This document shows, piece after piece, positions 9,101 to 19,634 of a stretch of DNA of 64,000 nucleotides. Position 1 is the stretch's first letter. Every line of letters begins with the position of its first letter. Below the pieces are notes generated by a model. The model had not been told where the DNA came from. It made no database searches and was given only the letters and a program-made list of their open reading frames with translations. Both the position numbers and the translations under genes were made by a program. The DNA comes from a bacterium (lineage in GTDB: Bacteria; Cyanobacteriota; Vampirovibrionia; Gastranaerophilales; Gastranaerophilaceae): NCBI GenBank assembly GCA_017396695.1, contig JAFQLC010000003.1, positions 62,001 through 126,000 of the forward strand. The letters run 5' to 3'.

Positions 9101-10158
9101 CAAAAAGTATTTTGGATAAATACGCAATTCCTGCAAATTTGAAAGACAAAGTTTTTGAACTAGTAAAAAATCACCACTGGCTTGAAGCATACAACACAGG
9201 CGCAAAAAAACCTGAAGAGCTCGCTGTAAGTTTTAGATTTTATGATGATTATTCAATATCAAAAATCATTGCAGAAGCAGATTTAAAAGGTGTAAACGAC
9301 GAATTTTATGGATATTATGGAAGTGCCTTGTCAGACGAGGCGCAAAAACCACTAACTGACGCAATCTCAAAACTAAATAAAAAGGGGAACTTCTTATATG
9401 TATCTGATAGCAAAATTCAACCAGCATACGAATCAAGGGTTCCAATTGTTGAGCACAATGGAAAAAATTATAAATGTATAAATTTCACAGAAATTCAAAA
9501 TGACGAAGATTTATCTAAATATGGTTTTATGCCAAACACCAAAAAAGAAGATATAAGATTTCAAACACATATGGCAAGAAAAGCAGAAAACTTAGAAACA
9601 ATCATGTCATTGCAAGAAATTTCAAACGATAGTGTGCTTAGCACTTCATACACTTCACTTACAAACAACAAAACATATTACGGGACAAAATTTGGTGTAA
9701 TTTTGGATAATGAAGTTGAAAACATTGCAAATGCAACAAAAGAAAACCAAGGCTCAGGTTGTACAAAAGGTTGGAGCAATTTTGTTCAGCTTAAAACAAG
9801 CGAAAATAACAACACACTGCTTCCAGGCGAATTGCAAGAAATATTAGGAATAAACGAGGAAGAATACGAAGAATTATACAAGCAATTCTCTGGCAAAAAA
9901 TACATATCAGCAATAAGAAATACCAAAGAATTTACAGTAGGAAATAAGAAATTCTCTGGCGAAAAACTTGCAGATGCAATTCTTGAAGCTCAAGACAAAC
10001 TTCTTGAAACAGGAGAAAGTCACAATGAAGTTGTTGCCTATAACACAAAAGTTAGGGGCTTCATTGCAAAAGTTGATTCAATAGATGAAATTCCTGAAGA
10101 ATTTTTAAATTTTGTTGAAAAATACGATTTAACAATTTATATAGTAGGAAATGGTTAA
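6118..10158 (+). CDS. Giant HD-domain protein with N-terminal VSFG tag, function unknown
   Basis: About 1345 residues, very lysine/glutamate-rich, without signal peptide or membrane segments. After the tag (KVSFGN, nt 6157-6174) comes a long helical region of repeat-like units, then an HD phosphohydrolase-like domain around nt 8900-9200 (CALTHDIAK, a following GHQEYSA and NHHW), then a C-terminal region I do not recognise. The start is uncertain. The frame opens at TTG 6070 but has no ribosome site there. A strong AAGGAAGG at 6097-6104 precedes ATT 6109 (4 nt) and GTG 6118 (13 nt). I chose the GTG as the only standard start after that site. It is divergent from the AAA ATPase gene, which carries a similar tag. 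Effector, nucleotide hydrolase or scaffold are all possible. Confidence 0.75.
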   Translation: MEFFKINPNTSIPKVSFGNKTKTSIGIQKKDEFVKSKEQEKPETQADNKQKEISPRTKKIFKQIEIGMKEKGLEKYTKGVIAFFEIASEDDLEYLESGNNLQDFLDNDLNDINTIKLMCELCESPMWGKISYDSICSLSDLNVEEISVTEFLEGATPEEVDNTVNYVKLSGVKKGERLKEYARRLNIFRENIENLEDVPKNAVREIIGNKELDEDFLLEVAKVINEKNKQGKIVFNDNYSKIKAEHKGIMLEYIKHRVPVQERGSGDYFHSFGLDELETLCSYSNKDNVEIIEKMLSNKDISIYEIQSAIKEIKPSEKETILKNMEMFERFGLKSTDAIRYEGEEITDREVLEENKKEFLKMFKYSYPPHDVIAAVCLSKNNLEYAKLMNKYSVGPSTISAALQNSKGTDNVETIKKRLDEILNHKDYKNENFAWIPYAIKNEKSFEAFKTFEEILIGQKKDDFEYFKSDDRKIFALEYDDPKKVKERMQKISNGYARLPFAIMATSDEMFELSKKAEEKFDCKELSNTIFSYEQTNGKKEFAEKLYKKAELLFDEYEIAPDKISELIKKGNYEFGLNMLRAGIDKNFIEHTDRLKSARRFDEEKTIKALANYQKYGDLNDKSFCKFLFDGYDSIDTLLDEKRAECISELIKNGYEYNEISVFLRSAETAHKAHDKDIVEDIKEKLESANKLKSELRNLGYKVENESIARHVAGSSRHSDEYIGILTGATKFSPKMSLKEKIDIYQSVKKIEIDETAPMAEKGKSHLEKIISEIEASLTNTEKFVEVDFDAQNEMFQNTIKNSSKIENALANFDFTKYKKEGLPLSYSRKEFLEDLNIITSEMTEDEITEITKKLGIDLIHNSDGEITGYNGIIKFHEVKAESEAEEAILEIANNFIMENKIQTGDEIVDKALNSLIKGMPEFVNTIGKQQHGTQAYSVDIHTMKVLTECLNNEKFKELSNLDKTKLKLCALTHDIAKSEGVVDKGHQEYSAIYAKSILDKYAIPANLKDKVFELVKNHHWLEAYNTGAKKPEELAVSFRFYDDYSISKIIAEADLKGVNDEFYGYYGSALSDEAQKPLTDAISKLNKKGNFLYVSDSKIQPAYESRVPIVEHNGKNYKCINFTEIQNDEDLSKYGFMPNTKKEDIRFQTHMARKAENLETIMSLQEISNDSVLSTSYTSLTNNKTYYGTKFGVILDNEVENIANATKENQGSGCTKGWSNFVQLKTSENNNTLLPGELQEILGINEEEYEELYKQFSGKKYISAIRNTKEFTVGNKKFSGEKLADAILEAQDKLLETGESHNEVVAYNTKVRGFIAKVDSIDEIPEEFLNFVEKYDLTIYIVGNG

Positions 10159-10203
10159 TAAAAATACGAGCGGAAATATTGACGATTTTTTAAAATGATA
10201 TAA

Positions 10204-10761
10204 CTACCACTCTGGATAATAAAAAATTGTTATAGTTTTATTTTCACCCAAAGTGGCTCTTCCACCTTTAATGAAATTGGTAAGGCTTCCTGTTGGAGGA
10301 AGTGGCGTAAGTGCCCACTTAAGAGGAAAAACAAGCAAGCTTAAATCAAGCCCAAAGTGTTCATATTTTTGAGAAACTTTTGAAGGCTCGAGATTTGGCA
10401 CTCTAAAACCGCCTAGTACAATGCTTGCAGGAATACCATTCATGCCGTTTGCAATAAGTGTTTCAACTCGCACAGTCACAATTTCGTCTTTTTTAAGAAG
10501 AATTTTATTATTATAAGGCACATCTTCTTGCACTTTAAATTCAAGAATTTGCCCTTCGGTCAGATGCTTGTCTTTTGCTTTTTGCACAATTTTAAGCTTA
10601 ATTGGAACACTAACCAAGCTTTGATAATCATAATTAAGGTTTTGGACAGGCTTTTGAGTATTTTTGCCAATCAAAAGTTTAGCAGTAGTATCTTCTTCAT
10701 ATGCAAAGGAAGGAGCACACAAAAGGAATAAAATTAAAATTGAGCAAATAAAATTATTCAT
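10204..10761 (-). CDS. Exported hypothetical protein
   Basis: Unrecognised protein of 185 residues with a clear signal peptide (hydrophobic ICSILILFLLCAPSFA, cleavage after SFA), so it is exported to the periplasm or outer membrane. The mature part is beta-rich, with alternating charged and hydrophobic residues and no membrane helix. I placed the start at the ATG at 10761, because an AAAGGC site lies upstream and the signal peptide then begins directly. An in-frame start 14 codons earlier gives an unlikely polar extension. It overlaps the end of the preceding degenerate M48 gene by 8 nt, which indicates translational coupling. Confidence 0.7.
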   Translation of the reverse strand: MNNFICSILILFLLCAPSFAYEEDTTAKLLIGKNTQKPVQNLNYDYQSLVSVPIKLKIVQKAKDKHLTEGQILEFKVQEDVPYNNKILLKKDEIVTVRVETLIANGMNGIPASIVLGGFRVPNLEPSKVSQKYEHFGLDLSLLVFPLKWALTPLPPTGSLTNFIKGGRATLGENKTITIFYYPEW

Positions 10762-11443
10762 ATTTAACTGCCTTTTTTGAACCACTTGTGATTTTTTGTT
10801 CAAGAAGTTTTCTATTTTTATATGAAGTCAGCAAAAAATTCTGATAAGCTTCCGTTTGAATATATGGATTATGCACCAAATAATAAGGGTATTTCGTCAA
10901 GATGTATTCATAAATAATTGCAAGCCTTTTAGATGTTAGGTTTTTATTTGAAATTAAATCTTGGCGAGCTTGAGGAGAAGATTTTTGAATGTAAGTTATA
11001 AGCCCAATTGGGTTATATCCTGCCATAACCATATAATCAACTGCTCGTTTATCTGCAACAATTTCAAACTTTTTTGGCGAAGCACAAACTTGAAGCGACC
11101 TTAAAAACCCGCCCGCAACACCGTCAAACGAGCGAATTGCAAGTGAAATTTCACGAGCTAAATATGCTGCAAGTTCATCATTGTTCGAAATAAATTGATA
11201 GTCATTTTCATATAAAACAACTTTTCTGTTTTTAACGCTATTTGGATATCTGAACTTTACGTCATTTTTATCATATGCAAACACAACTCTACGTTCAATT
11301 TTGTTCGCATTTAAAATCTTGTAGCCGCAATCGTCAATTCTTTCTTGAATGTTTTGCGTTTTCACTAAATCGTCATTATCTAGCGCAAAAGTTGTCAAAT
11401 TAACAAGAAAGAAAAAGAACACCGAAAGAATAATTCTAAACAT
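10754..11443 (-). CDS. Exported M48-like peptidase homologue lacking the zinc histidines
   Basis: 229 residues with an N-terminal signal peptide (residues 1-20). The core follows the M48 layout: NNDELAAYLAREISLAIRS where active enzymes read DELA..LAHEIAH, then EIVADKRAVDYMVMAGYNP where they carry the third ligand in ExxAD plus AGYDP. Here HExxH has become REISL at residues 97-101: both zinc-binding histidines are lost and the glutamate is kept. It should therefore be catalytically dead, acting perhaps as a chaperone-like or regulatory periplasmic protein. It is coupled by overlap to the exported protein downstream. Confidence 0.65.
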   Translation of the reverse strand: MFRIILSVFFFFLVNLTTFALDNDDLVKTQNIQERIDDCGYKILNANKIERRVVFAYDKNDVKFRYPNSVKNRKVVLYENDYQFISNNDELAAYLAREISLAIRSFDGVAGGFLRSLQVCASPKKFEIVADKRAVDYMVMAGYNPIGLITYIQKSSPQARQDLISNKNLTSKRLAIIYEYILTKYPYYLVHNPYIQTEAYQNFLLTSYKNRKLLEQKITSGSKKAVKYE

Positions 11444-11465
11444 AGCTCACCTCATGTAGGTATTA

Positions 11466-11488
11466 AAAAAGAGCCCTTGGGCTCTTAT
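11466..11488 (-). terminator. Rho-independent terminator after tRNA-Ala
   Basis: On the minus strand AAGAGCC and GGCTCTT form a 7-bp stem with a 4-nt loop, followed by a run of Ts, just downstream of the tRNA. Confidence 0.85.
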
Positions 11489-11494
11489 TTAAAA

Positions 11495-11570
11495 TGGTGG
11501 AGAATAGGAGACTCGAACTCCTAACCCCCTGCGTGCAAAGCAGGTGCTCTACCAATTGAGCTAATTCCCC
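11495..11570 (-). tRNA. tRNA-Ala (TGC)
   Basis: Minus strand, 76 nt. The acceptor stem GGGGAAT pairs with ATTCTCC (one G-U), the anticodon loop is TTTGCAC (anticodon TGC), the T arm contains GTTCGAGTC, and the 3' CCA is encoded. A terminator follows directly. Confidence 0.97.
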
Positions 11571-11654
11571 GAATATTATTTTTTCAATTTGCTTTGGTCT
11601 TTCAACCTCAACGAAAAAATAATAACACAACAAGAATGAAAATCAAGCATTATT

Positions 11655-12707
11655 TTAAATATTCATAACTCGAAGAATATCGTCGAGTTCTGAGCCTGAT
11701 TTTTTAACCTCTGTTGCAGAGTATTTAATGGCGCTATCTGGGTCTTTTAAACCATTTCCAGTAAGTGTACAAACAAGTTTAGCACCTTCTTTAAGATTAT
11801 CCTTAAGCTTGATAATACCAGCAATTGTAGCGCAACTTGCAGGTTCAGCTAAAATTCCTTCACATGATGCAAGAATTTTGTATGCTTCAATGATTTTTTC
11901 ATCATTTACCATATCAATTGTGCCACGAGATTCATCTCTTGCAGCTTCTGCTTTTTTCCAGCTTGCAGGATTACCAATTCTGATTGCAGTTGCAATTGTT
12001 TCAGGATTCATAATTCTATGCCCTTTGACAATTGCTGCAGCGCCTTCTGCTTGAATACCCATCATCATTGGAAGATTTGGGCTCTTGCCAAGTTCATAAA
12101 ATTCTTTATAGCCTTTCCAATAAGCAGTGATGTTTCCTGCGTTTCCAACTGGAATAAAGTGATAATCAGGAGCGCAACCAAGTGCTTCAATAACCTCAAA
12201 TGCGCCTGTTTTTTGCCCTTCAATTCTGTATGGATTTAAAGAATTAACTAGTGTGATTGGATTATTTTCAGAAATTTTAACAACCGCCTCAAGTGCTTGG
12301 TCAAAGTTGCCTGCAATTGCAATAATTTCAGCGCCATACATCATTGCTTGAGACAATTTTCCAAGTGCAATATAGCCATCTGGAATTAAAACATAAGTTT
12401 TCATGCCAGCTTTAGCACCATATGCTGCAGCCGCTGCCGAAGTATTACCAGTTGAAGCGCAAATAATTGCTTTAGAGCCAGCTTCTTTGGCCTTTGTTAC
12501 AGCCATTGTCATGCCCCTGTCTTTAAAAGAACCTGTTGGGTTTGCGCCTTCGTACTTTAAATAAATTTCAAGGTCAGGTCGCCCAATTTTAGCTGCAAAA
12601 TTTTCAGCTTTAATTAGTGGAGTGTTACCTTCGCAAAGCGTAACGATAGGAGTTTCATCTGTTACTGGTAAATATTGTTTATATTTGTTGATTAAACCTT
12701 GATACAT
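11655..12707 (-). CDS. thrC: Threonine synthase
   Basis: PLP enzyme that converts O-phosphohomoserine to threonine, the last step of threonine synthesis, in the cytoplasm. At 350 residues it is the short form found in many bacteria. The PLP lysine is K62 in [11 protein letters not shown], a substrate-binding [14 protein letters not shown] loop follows, and [14 protein letters not shown] lies near the C-terminus. It starts 3 bp after hom, so the two form an operon. No homoserine kinase gene lies in this window. tRNA-Ala follows on the same strand after about 85 bp. Confidence 0.95.
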   Translation of the reverse strand: MYQGLINKYKQYLPVTDETPIVTLCEGNTPLIKAENFAAKIGRPDLEIYLKYEGANPTGSFKDRGMTMAVTKAKEAGSKAIICASTGNTSAAAAAYGAKAGMKTYVLIPDGYIALGKLSQAMMYGAEIIAIAGNFDQALEAVVKISENNPITLVNSLNPYRIEGQKTGAFEVIEALGCAPDYHFIPVGNAGNITAYWKGYKEFYELGKSPNLPMMMGIQAEGAAAIVKGHRIMNPETIATAIRIGNPASWKKAEAARDESRGTIDMVNDEKIIEAYKILASCEGILAEPASCATIAGIIKLKDNLKEGAKLVCTLTGNGLKDPDSAIKYSATEVKKSGSELDDILRVMNI

Positions 12708-12710
12708 AAT

Positions 12711-13964
12711 CTACATTGCCCTTATTAAATTATTAATTACTATTCCTTTTTCTTTTAATTCAGTGAGTGCATTTTGCATATCACGTTCTGACGCAATTTC
12801 TGTTACAACAATAACTTGCGCAGTTCCATCTTGCTTAATGCCCTTTTGAACTATATTCGATAAATTAATTGAATTTTTTGCACAAACTGAACCAATAAGC
12901 CCAATTGTTCCAACTCTGTTTTCAGCATTTATTGAAATATAGTAGCAACTTTTTGTGTCTAAAATATTCAATTGATTAGCATATTCATGGTGGTTGCATC
13001 TTGTAAGCGGAAGAATATAATCCGATGTTTTAATTTCAGATTTTATAGCTAAAATATCACCCACAACAGAACTTGCGGTTGGAAATTCACCAGCCCCAGG
13101 GCCAGTAAACATAATTTGACCAACAGGAGTACCTTCCAATTGAACTGCATTTAGTGCGTTATCAATTAAAGAAATTACATTTTCAACAGGAATTAGCATT
13201 GGATGAACTCTAATATCGAGTGAATCGCCATCAAGTTGCGCAAGTCCAATCAGCTTAATTTTATAACCCAAATCTTCAGCATGCTTAATGTCATCATCAG
13301 AGATGTTTGTAATTCCTTCTCTATAAATTTTATTTACATCAATTCTTTTTCCAAAAACAATGTTTGCAAGAGTTGCAATTTTATACATTGTATCAAAACC
13401 CTCAACATCGCCTGTTGGGTCAGTTTCCGCATAACCGAGCTCCTGCGCACGAGTTAGGCATTCATTATATGAAATTTGGTCTTGCTCCATTTTGGTTAAA
13501 ATGTAGTTTGTTGTTCCATTTAAAATGCCTGCAACCCTTGTGAATTTGTTTGCACGAAGCGCATTTTTGATTGGCGAGATAATAGGAATGCCGCCTGCAA
13601 CTGCTGCTTCATATAAAATTACAACATTGTGTTCATTTGCAAGGTCAAAAAGCTCAGCGCCATGTTTTGCAAGCAACTCTTTATTTGCAGTCACAATGTG
13701 TTTTTTGTTCTTAATTGCGGTTTTTAAAACATCTCGCATCGGGTTTACCCCGCCTGCAACTTCAACCACAATATCGATTTCAGGGTGATTTGCAATAACA
13801 AAAGGGTCATCAGTTAGAAAATTAACTTCAACACTCCTTTTTTTAGATGTATTTTTAACGCAAGCACCAATTATTTCAATTTCAGGGAAATCCTGAAGAA
13901 CTTTAACGACACCTGTGCCAACAGTGCCGAGTCCTATAATTCCGATTTTTAATTTATTTTCCAT
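12711..13964 (-). CDS. hom: Homoserine dehydrogenase
   Basis: NAD(P)-dependent reduction of aspartate semialdehyde to homoserine, the branch point to threonine and methionine. The order is a Rossmann domain (GIIGLGTVGTGV), the catalytic domain (AAVAGGIPIISPI, GILNGTTNYILTKM, ATLANIVFG) and a C-terminal ACT domain, the usual site of threonine feedback. I start at the ATG at 13964 (MENKLKIG); nine extra upstream codons are not expected in the family. A TATAAT lies 7 nt before this ATG and there is no ribosome site, so the mRNA is predicted to be leaderless. thrC follows 3 bp later. Confidence 0.95.
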   Translation of the reverse strand: MENKLKIGIIGLGTVGTGVVKVLQDFPEIEIIGACVKNTSKKRSVEVNFLTDDPFVIANHPEIDIVVEVAGGVNPMRDVLKTAIKNKKHIVTANKELLAKHGAELFDLANEHNVVILYEAAVAGGIPIISPIKNALRANKFTRVAGILNGTTNYILTKMEQDQISYNECLTRAQELGYAETDPTGDVEGFDTMYKIATLANIVFGKRIDVNKIYREGITNISDDDIKHAEDLGYKIKLIGLAQLDGDSLDIRVHPMLIPVENVISLIDNALNAVQLEGTPVGQIMFTGPGAGEFPTASSVVGDILAIKSEIKTSDYILPLTRCNHHEYANQLNILDTKSCYYISINAENRVGTIGLIGSVCAKNSINLSNIVQKGIKQDGTAQVIVVTEIASERDMQNALTELKEKGIVINNLIRAM

Positions 13965-13971
13965 AAAACGG

Positions 13972-14000
13972 ATTATACTAAAAAAAAACATGCTTGTCTT
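13972..14000 (-). promoter_or_regulatory. hom promoter, leaderless arrangement
   Basis: Minus-strand -35 AAGACA (13995-14000), 17-bp spacer, -10 TATAAT (13972-13977), then 7 nt to the hom ATG. Transcription would begin at or within a base or two of the start codon. Confidence 0.6.
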
Positions 14001-14047
14001 AATTTTTTTGTACTATACTTGAAATGTAGTAAATATGAGAGTTTAAA

Positions 14048-15508
14048 ATGACAGAAACAAGAGTTAGAATAGCACCTTCTCCAAGTGGAAATTTACACAT
14101 CGGGACAGCTCGCACAGCACTTTTTAATTACCTATATGCTAAAAAAATGGGTGGTAAATTTGTTCTTAGAATTGAAGATACAGACGCTGAGCGCACAGAG
14201 CAACAATATATTGACAACATTTTTGATAGCTTAAAAGCGCTTGGCTTAAATTGGGATGAAGGTCCAGATGTTGGCGGAGATTATGCTCCATACACACAAT
14301 CTGAAAGATTTGATATTTACCCAGAATACGCACAAAAGCTTTTAGATGCAGGCTTTGCTTATGAATGCTATTGCACACCTGAAGAATTAGAAGCAGAAAA
14401 ACAAGCATCTCAAGCAAACAAAGTAGCGCACGTATATAGCGGAAAATGCGAAAACCTAACAGAAGAAGAAAAAGCAAAATTAATTGCCGAAGGAAGAAAA
14501 CCAGCAATTAGATTTTCAATTAAAAAAGCTCTAAAAGCATTTCACGAAACATCTGAAATCACATTTGATGACCTCGTTAAAGGCGAATTAAAACAAAATG
14601 GCGATTTAATTGGTGATTTTGTTATTATGAAATCAAACGGTACACCAACATATAACTTCGCAGTTGTGGTAGATGACCTGCTTATGAAAATCACAGACAT
14701 CATAAGAGGTGAAGACCACATTTCAAACACATTTAAACAAATTTTAATTTACGAAGCACTTGGTGTTGAAGTTCCAAGATTTGGACATTTAGGAATGATT
14801 TTAGCACCAGACAGAAGCAAGCTTTCAAAACGCCATGGCGCAACTGCAGTTAGTGACTTTATTAAAGAAGGATATTTAATTGAAGCGCTTGTAAACTTTG
14901 TGGCACTTTTAGGCTGGGCACCATCAGACGGTGTCGAAATTAAAACAGTTGATGAAATTGCGGCAGACTTTAGAATTGCAGAAGTTTCATCTTCCAATTC
15001 GATTTTTGAATATGACAAATTAAATTGGATGAATGGTCAATACATCAAGAAAATGCCTCTTGAAGAACTATTAGAACATGCAAAACCATTCCTTGCAGAA
15101 TATAACCTTGAAAGATACACACACGATGAACTTTTAAGAATATTAGAAATCACAAGAGAACCAATTACTTTGCTTTCTGAACTTAAATATGACACAGAAT
15201 ATTTATTTAATGACGACATCAAACTTGATGAAGTATCCGAAGTATTGAGTGCAGAATATGCAAACGATGTACTAAGCAGAACTTTAGAAATTTCAGAAGG
15301 TTTAGATTTTTCTTCAGAAGAACCTCTCCACGAAGCATTTGCTAATCTAAGAGGCGAATTTAAAGAAAAAGGAATTAAACCAAAAGAAACAATGTGGGTA
15401 ATTAGAGCCGCAACAACAGGAAGAACAAGAGGCGCTGATATGTGCGCAATCATTAAACTTCTAGGAAAAGACGAATTCACAAGAAGAATTAAAGCTGCAA
15501 TGAACTAA
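14048..15508 (+). CDS. gltX: Glutamyl-tRNA synthetase
   Basis: Class I synthetase that charges tRNA-Glu (and possibly tRNA-Gln, if the organism uses the amidotransferase route; not decidable here). At 486 residues it is typical. The N-terminal Rossmann domain has APSPSGNLHIGTARTAL (HIGH motif as HIGT), and the KMSKS motif is KLSKRHG at about residues 258-264. A helical anticodon-binding domain follows. A modest GAGAG site precedes the ATG. It is divergent from hom, with under 90 bp between them, and ends at a bidirectional terminator. Confidence 0.97.
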   Translation: MTETRVRIAPSPSGNLHIGTARTALFNYLYAKKMGGKFVLRIEDTDAERTEQQYIDNIFDSLKALGLNWDEGPDVGGDYAPYTQSERFDIYPEYAQKLLDAGFAYECYCTPEELEAEKQASQANKVAHVYSGKCENLTEEEKAKLIAEGRKPAIRFSIKKALKAFHETSEITFDDLVKGELKQNGDLIGDFVIMKSNGTPTYNFAVVVDDLLMKITDIIRGEDHISNTFKQILIYEALGVEVPRFGHLGMILAPDRSKLSKRHGATAVSDFIKEGYLIEALVNFVALLGWAPSDGVEIKTVDEIAADFRIAEVSSSNSIFEYDKLNWMNGQYIKKMPLEELLEHAKPFLAEYNLERYTHDELLRILEITREPITLLSELKYDTEYLFNDDIKLDEVSEVLSAEYANDVLSRTLEISEGLDFSSEEPLHEAFANLRGEFKEKGIKPKETMWVIRAATTGRTRGADMCAIIKLLGKDEFTRRIKAAMN

Positions 15509-15525
15509 TCTAGAATATATAAACT

Positions 15526-15556
15526 AAAAAATCTCCCAAAATTGGGAGATTTTTTT
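15526..15556. terminator. Bidirectional terminator between gltX and the SIMPL gene
   Basis: ATCTCCCAA and TTGGGAGAT form a strong stem flanked by As on the left and Ts on the right. It can therefore terminate both convergent genes. Confidence 0.85.
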
Positions 15557-15574
15557 ATTGAAAACTATAATAGA

Positions 15575-16300
15575 TTATTTAACCCAAAATTTTGCAGTTA
15601 TTGTAACAGTAACTTTAGTTACTCCTTCTTCAAGTGGCACAGGGGTTGATTCACCAGCAGCAGAATCATAAGATGCTACTTTGTTCATTGCATAATAGCG
15701 AACAGCACTTTGACCACCACAATCAACATTCATTTCTTTAATGCCTGCAACTTTAACCCCAATTGCTTCAGCTGCGGCGCTTGCTCGAGATTTTAAATTT
15801 TTTGCAGCTTTTTTGATAATATCAGAACAGTCAAAGTTTTCCATATCTAAAGAATAATTTAAGCCAGAAACCCTTGTAACACCTGCTTGTTGAGCAACAT
15901 TTATAATTGTGCCCATAGTTGTTGGTGCTTTTGTCGTGAATTGAAGCACAGTTGTAACAACATATTTATCTAAAGTTTTTTTATTGTTGTTATGATAGAT
16001 GTAGCTTGGAACAACATTGTATGATGTTGTTTTAAGCGTGTCTAAATCAGGGTTATAGTGCGCTCTAATTGCATCAATAACCTCAGTTGCAAGTTTTTTA
16101 TTTTCTTTTACAGCATTATCTGAAACTTTATTTGATGTTTCAATGTAAAAAGTAATTGTTGCAATATTTGGTTTAACTTCTTCAGTCCTTGAAGCAGTTA
16201 CAGTAATAAAACCACTATTTGCAGAACCTTTCGCTTGGTTTGCAAATACAGGAGTTGAAACAAACAACGCAAATAACAACAACGATAAAATCTTTTTCAT
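15575..16300 (-). CDS. Exported SIMPL-domain protein
   Basis: 241 residues with a signal peptide (KILSLLLFALFVSTPVFA). The mature part begins with FITVTASRTEEVKPNIATIT, the first strand typical of the SIMPL / DUF541 family, and ends with VTVTITAKFWVK. Relatives are periplasmic or surface proteins of unclear function, some linked to oxidative stress or membrane integrity. It starts 2 bp after ligA, so the two are co-transcribed. The pairing with a DNA ligase looks like a chance operon. Confidence 0.85.
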   Translation of the reverse strand: MKKILSLLLFALFVSTPVFANQAKGSANSGFITVTASRTEEVKPNIATITFYIETSNKVSDNAVKENKKLATEVIDAIRAHYNPDLDTLKTTSYNVVPSYIYHNNNKKTLDKYVVTTVLQFTTKAPTTMGTIINVAQQAGVTRVSGLNYSLDMENFDCSDIIKKAAKNLKSRASAAAEAIGVKVAGIKEMNVDCGGQSAVRYYAMNKVASYDSAAGESTPVPLEEGVTKVTVTITAKFWVK

Positions 16301-16302
16301 AA

Positions 16303-18326
<2,024 letters not shown>

Positions 18327-18339
<13 letters not shown>

Positions 18340-19634
18340 ATATGTTAAAAAAAGGGGTTAAAAGAACATTATTTACAACCCCATCACACAATCAAAAAGC
18401 ACATGCAGATAAGTTTTTAGATTCTTATTACAAGATAGATTATTCTGAAATTGAAGGGTTTGATAATCTTCATAATCCGCTTGGCGAGATATTCAAGGCA
18501 CAAATTAGATGCGCCAAAGTTTATGGCGCAAAATCCTTATTTTTCTTAAACCAAGGTTCAACCCAAGGAATTTTAGCCTCAATTTTAACTGTTGCATCAG
18601 TGGGCGATAAAATTCTTATTGCTAGAAATTGTCATAAATCAGTTCTCAATGGCACAATTCTTGCAAAATGTGATGTCGATTGGATTATGCCAGAATATGA
18701 CGAAAATTTTGGAATATATAAAGAAATTAACCCTGAAAACTTAGAAAACATTCTTAAATTCACTCAATATAAAGCTTTTGTTATAACAAGCCCAACTTAT
18801 GATGGCGTAATTTCAGACATTGAAAAAATTGCCAAAATATGCAGACAATATGGAGTTATTTTAATTGTAGATGAAGCTCATGGCTCACTTTTAAATTTCG
18901 CAGAAGGAAGAGCAAGTGCAATATCTCAAGGGGCTGACCTTGTTGTTAATTCGCTCCATAAAAACGCAGGCGCAATTAATCCTGCTGCAATTCTTATGAT
19001 TGGAGAAAATTCAGAAATTGAAAGAGATGAAGTTCAAAAAAATTTAAATTTAATTACAACAACATCTCCAAGCTACCCGCTTCTTGCAAATATTGAAAGT
19101 ATAATTAATTTCCTTGCATCAAGCAAAGGTAAGAAAGAAATTGAAAAACTAATTAAAAATATTAGAAAATACAAAGAAAAAATTAAAGAACTTGGTTTTG
19201 AAATTTTAGAAGGTGAAAATATTGAAGACACAAAAATTTCAATAAGATGCAAAAATGGTTTAAGCGAAGAACTGTTTGAAAAACATAACATTGAAGATGA
19301 AGAAGAAAACGAAAATTCATTGTTGTTTTTGTGTGGAATAGGAACAAATGAAAATAAACTAAAAAAACTATATAACGCACTTAAAAAATGCAGAGAATAT
19401 GCAAACGCACATGAAAAAGTACAAAAAGAACCATTCCCATGCACCAAAATTCAACCACACAAAGCTCACAAAATAGAAACAACAATCACAAGCAAAAACA
19501 ATGCGCTCCATAAAATTTCTGGCGAAACAATTATCCCATACCCACCATGTAGAGGTATAATATATAAAGGTGAGATAATTCAAGAATATCATCTTGATTT
19601 TATAGAAGAAAATGTTGAGGTTATAGATGAATAA
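18327..19634 (+). CDS. Orn/Lys/Arg decarboxylase-family PLP enzyme (short form)
   Basis: PLP-dependent amino acid decarboxylase of the fold I Orn/Lys/Arg group; the product would be a polyamine precursor such as agmatine or cadaverine. At 435 residues it is the short form seen in Firmicutes and cyanobacteria, without the receiver-like N-terminal wing. The PLP aspartate/histidine motif is IVDEAHGSLL and the Schiff-base lysine is in NSLHKNAG (about residue 212). The C-terminal domain carries GETIIPYPPCRGIIYKGE, typical of this group. The exact amino acid cannot be called. It overlaps deoB by 8 nt and is divergent from ligA across 23 bp, with a predicted leaderless start. Confidence 0.85.
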
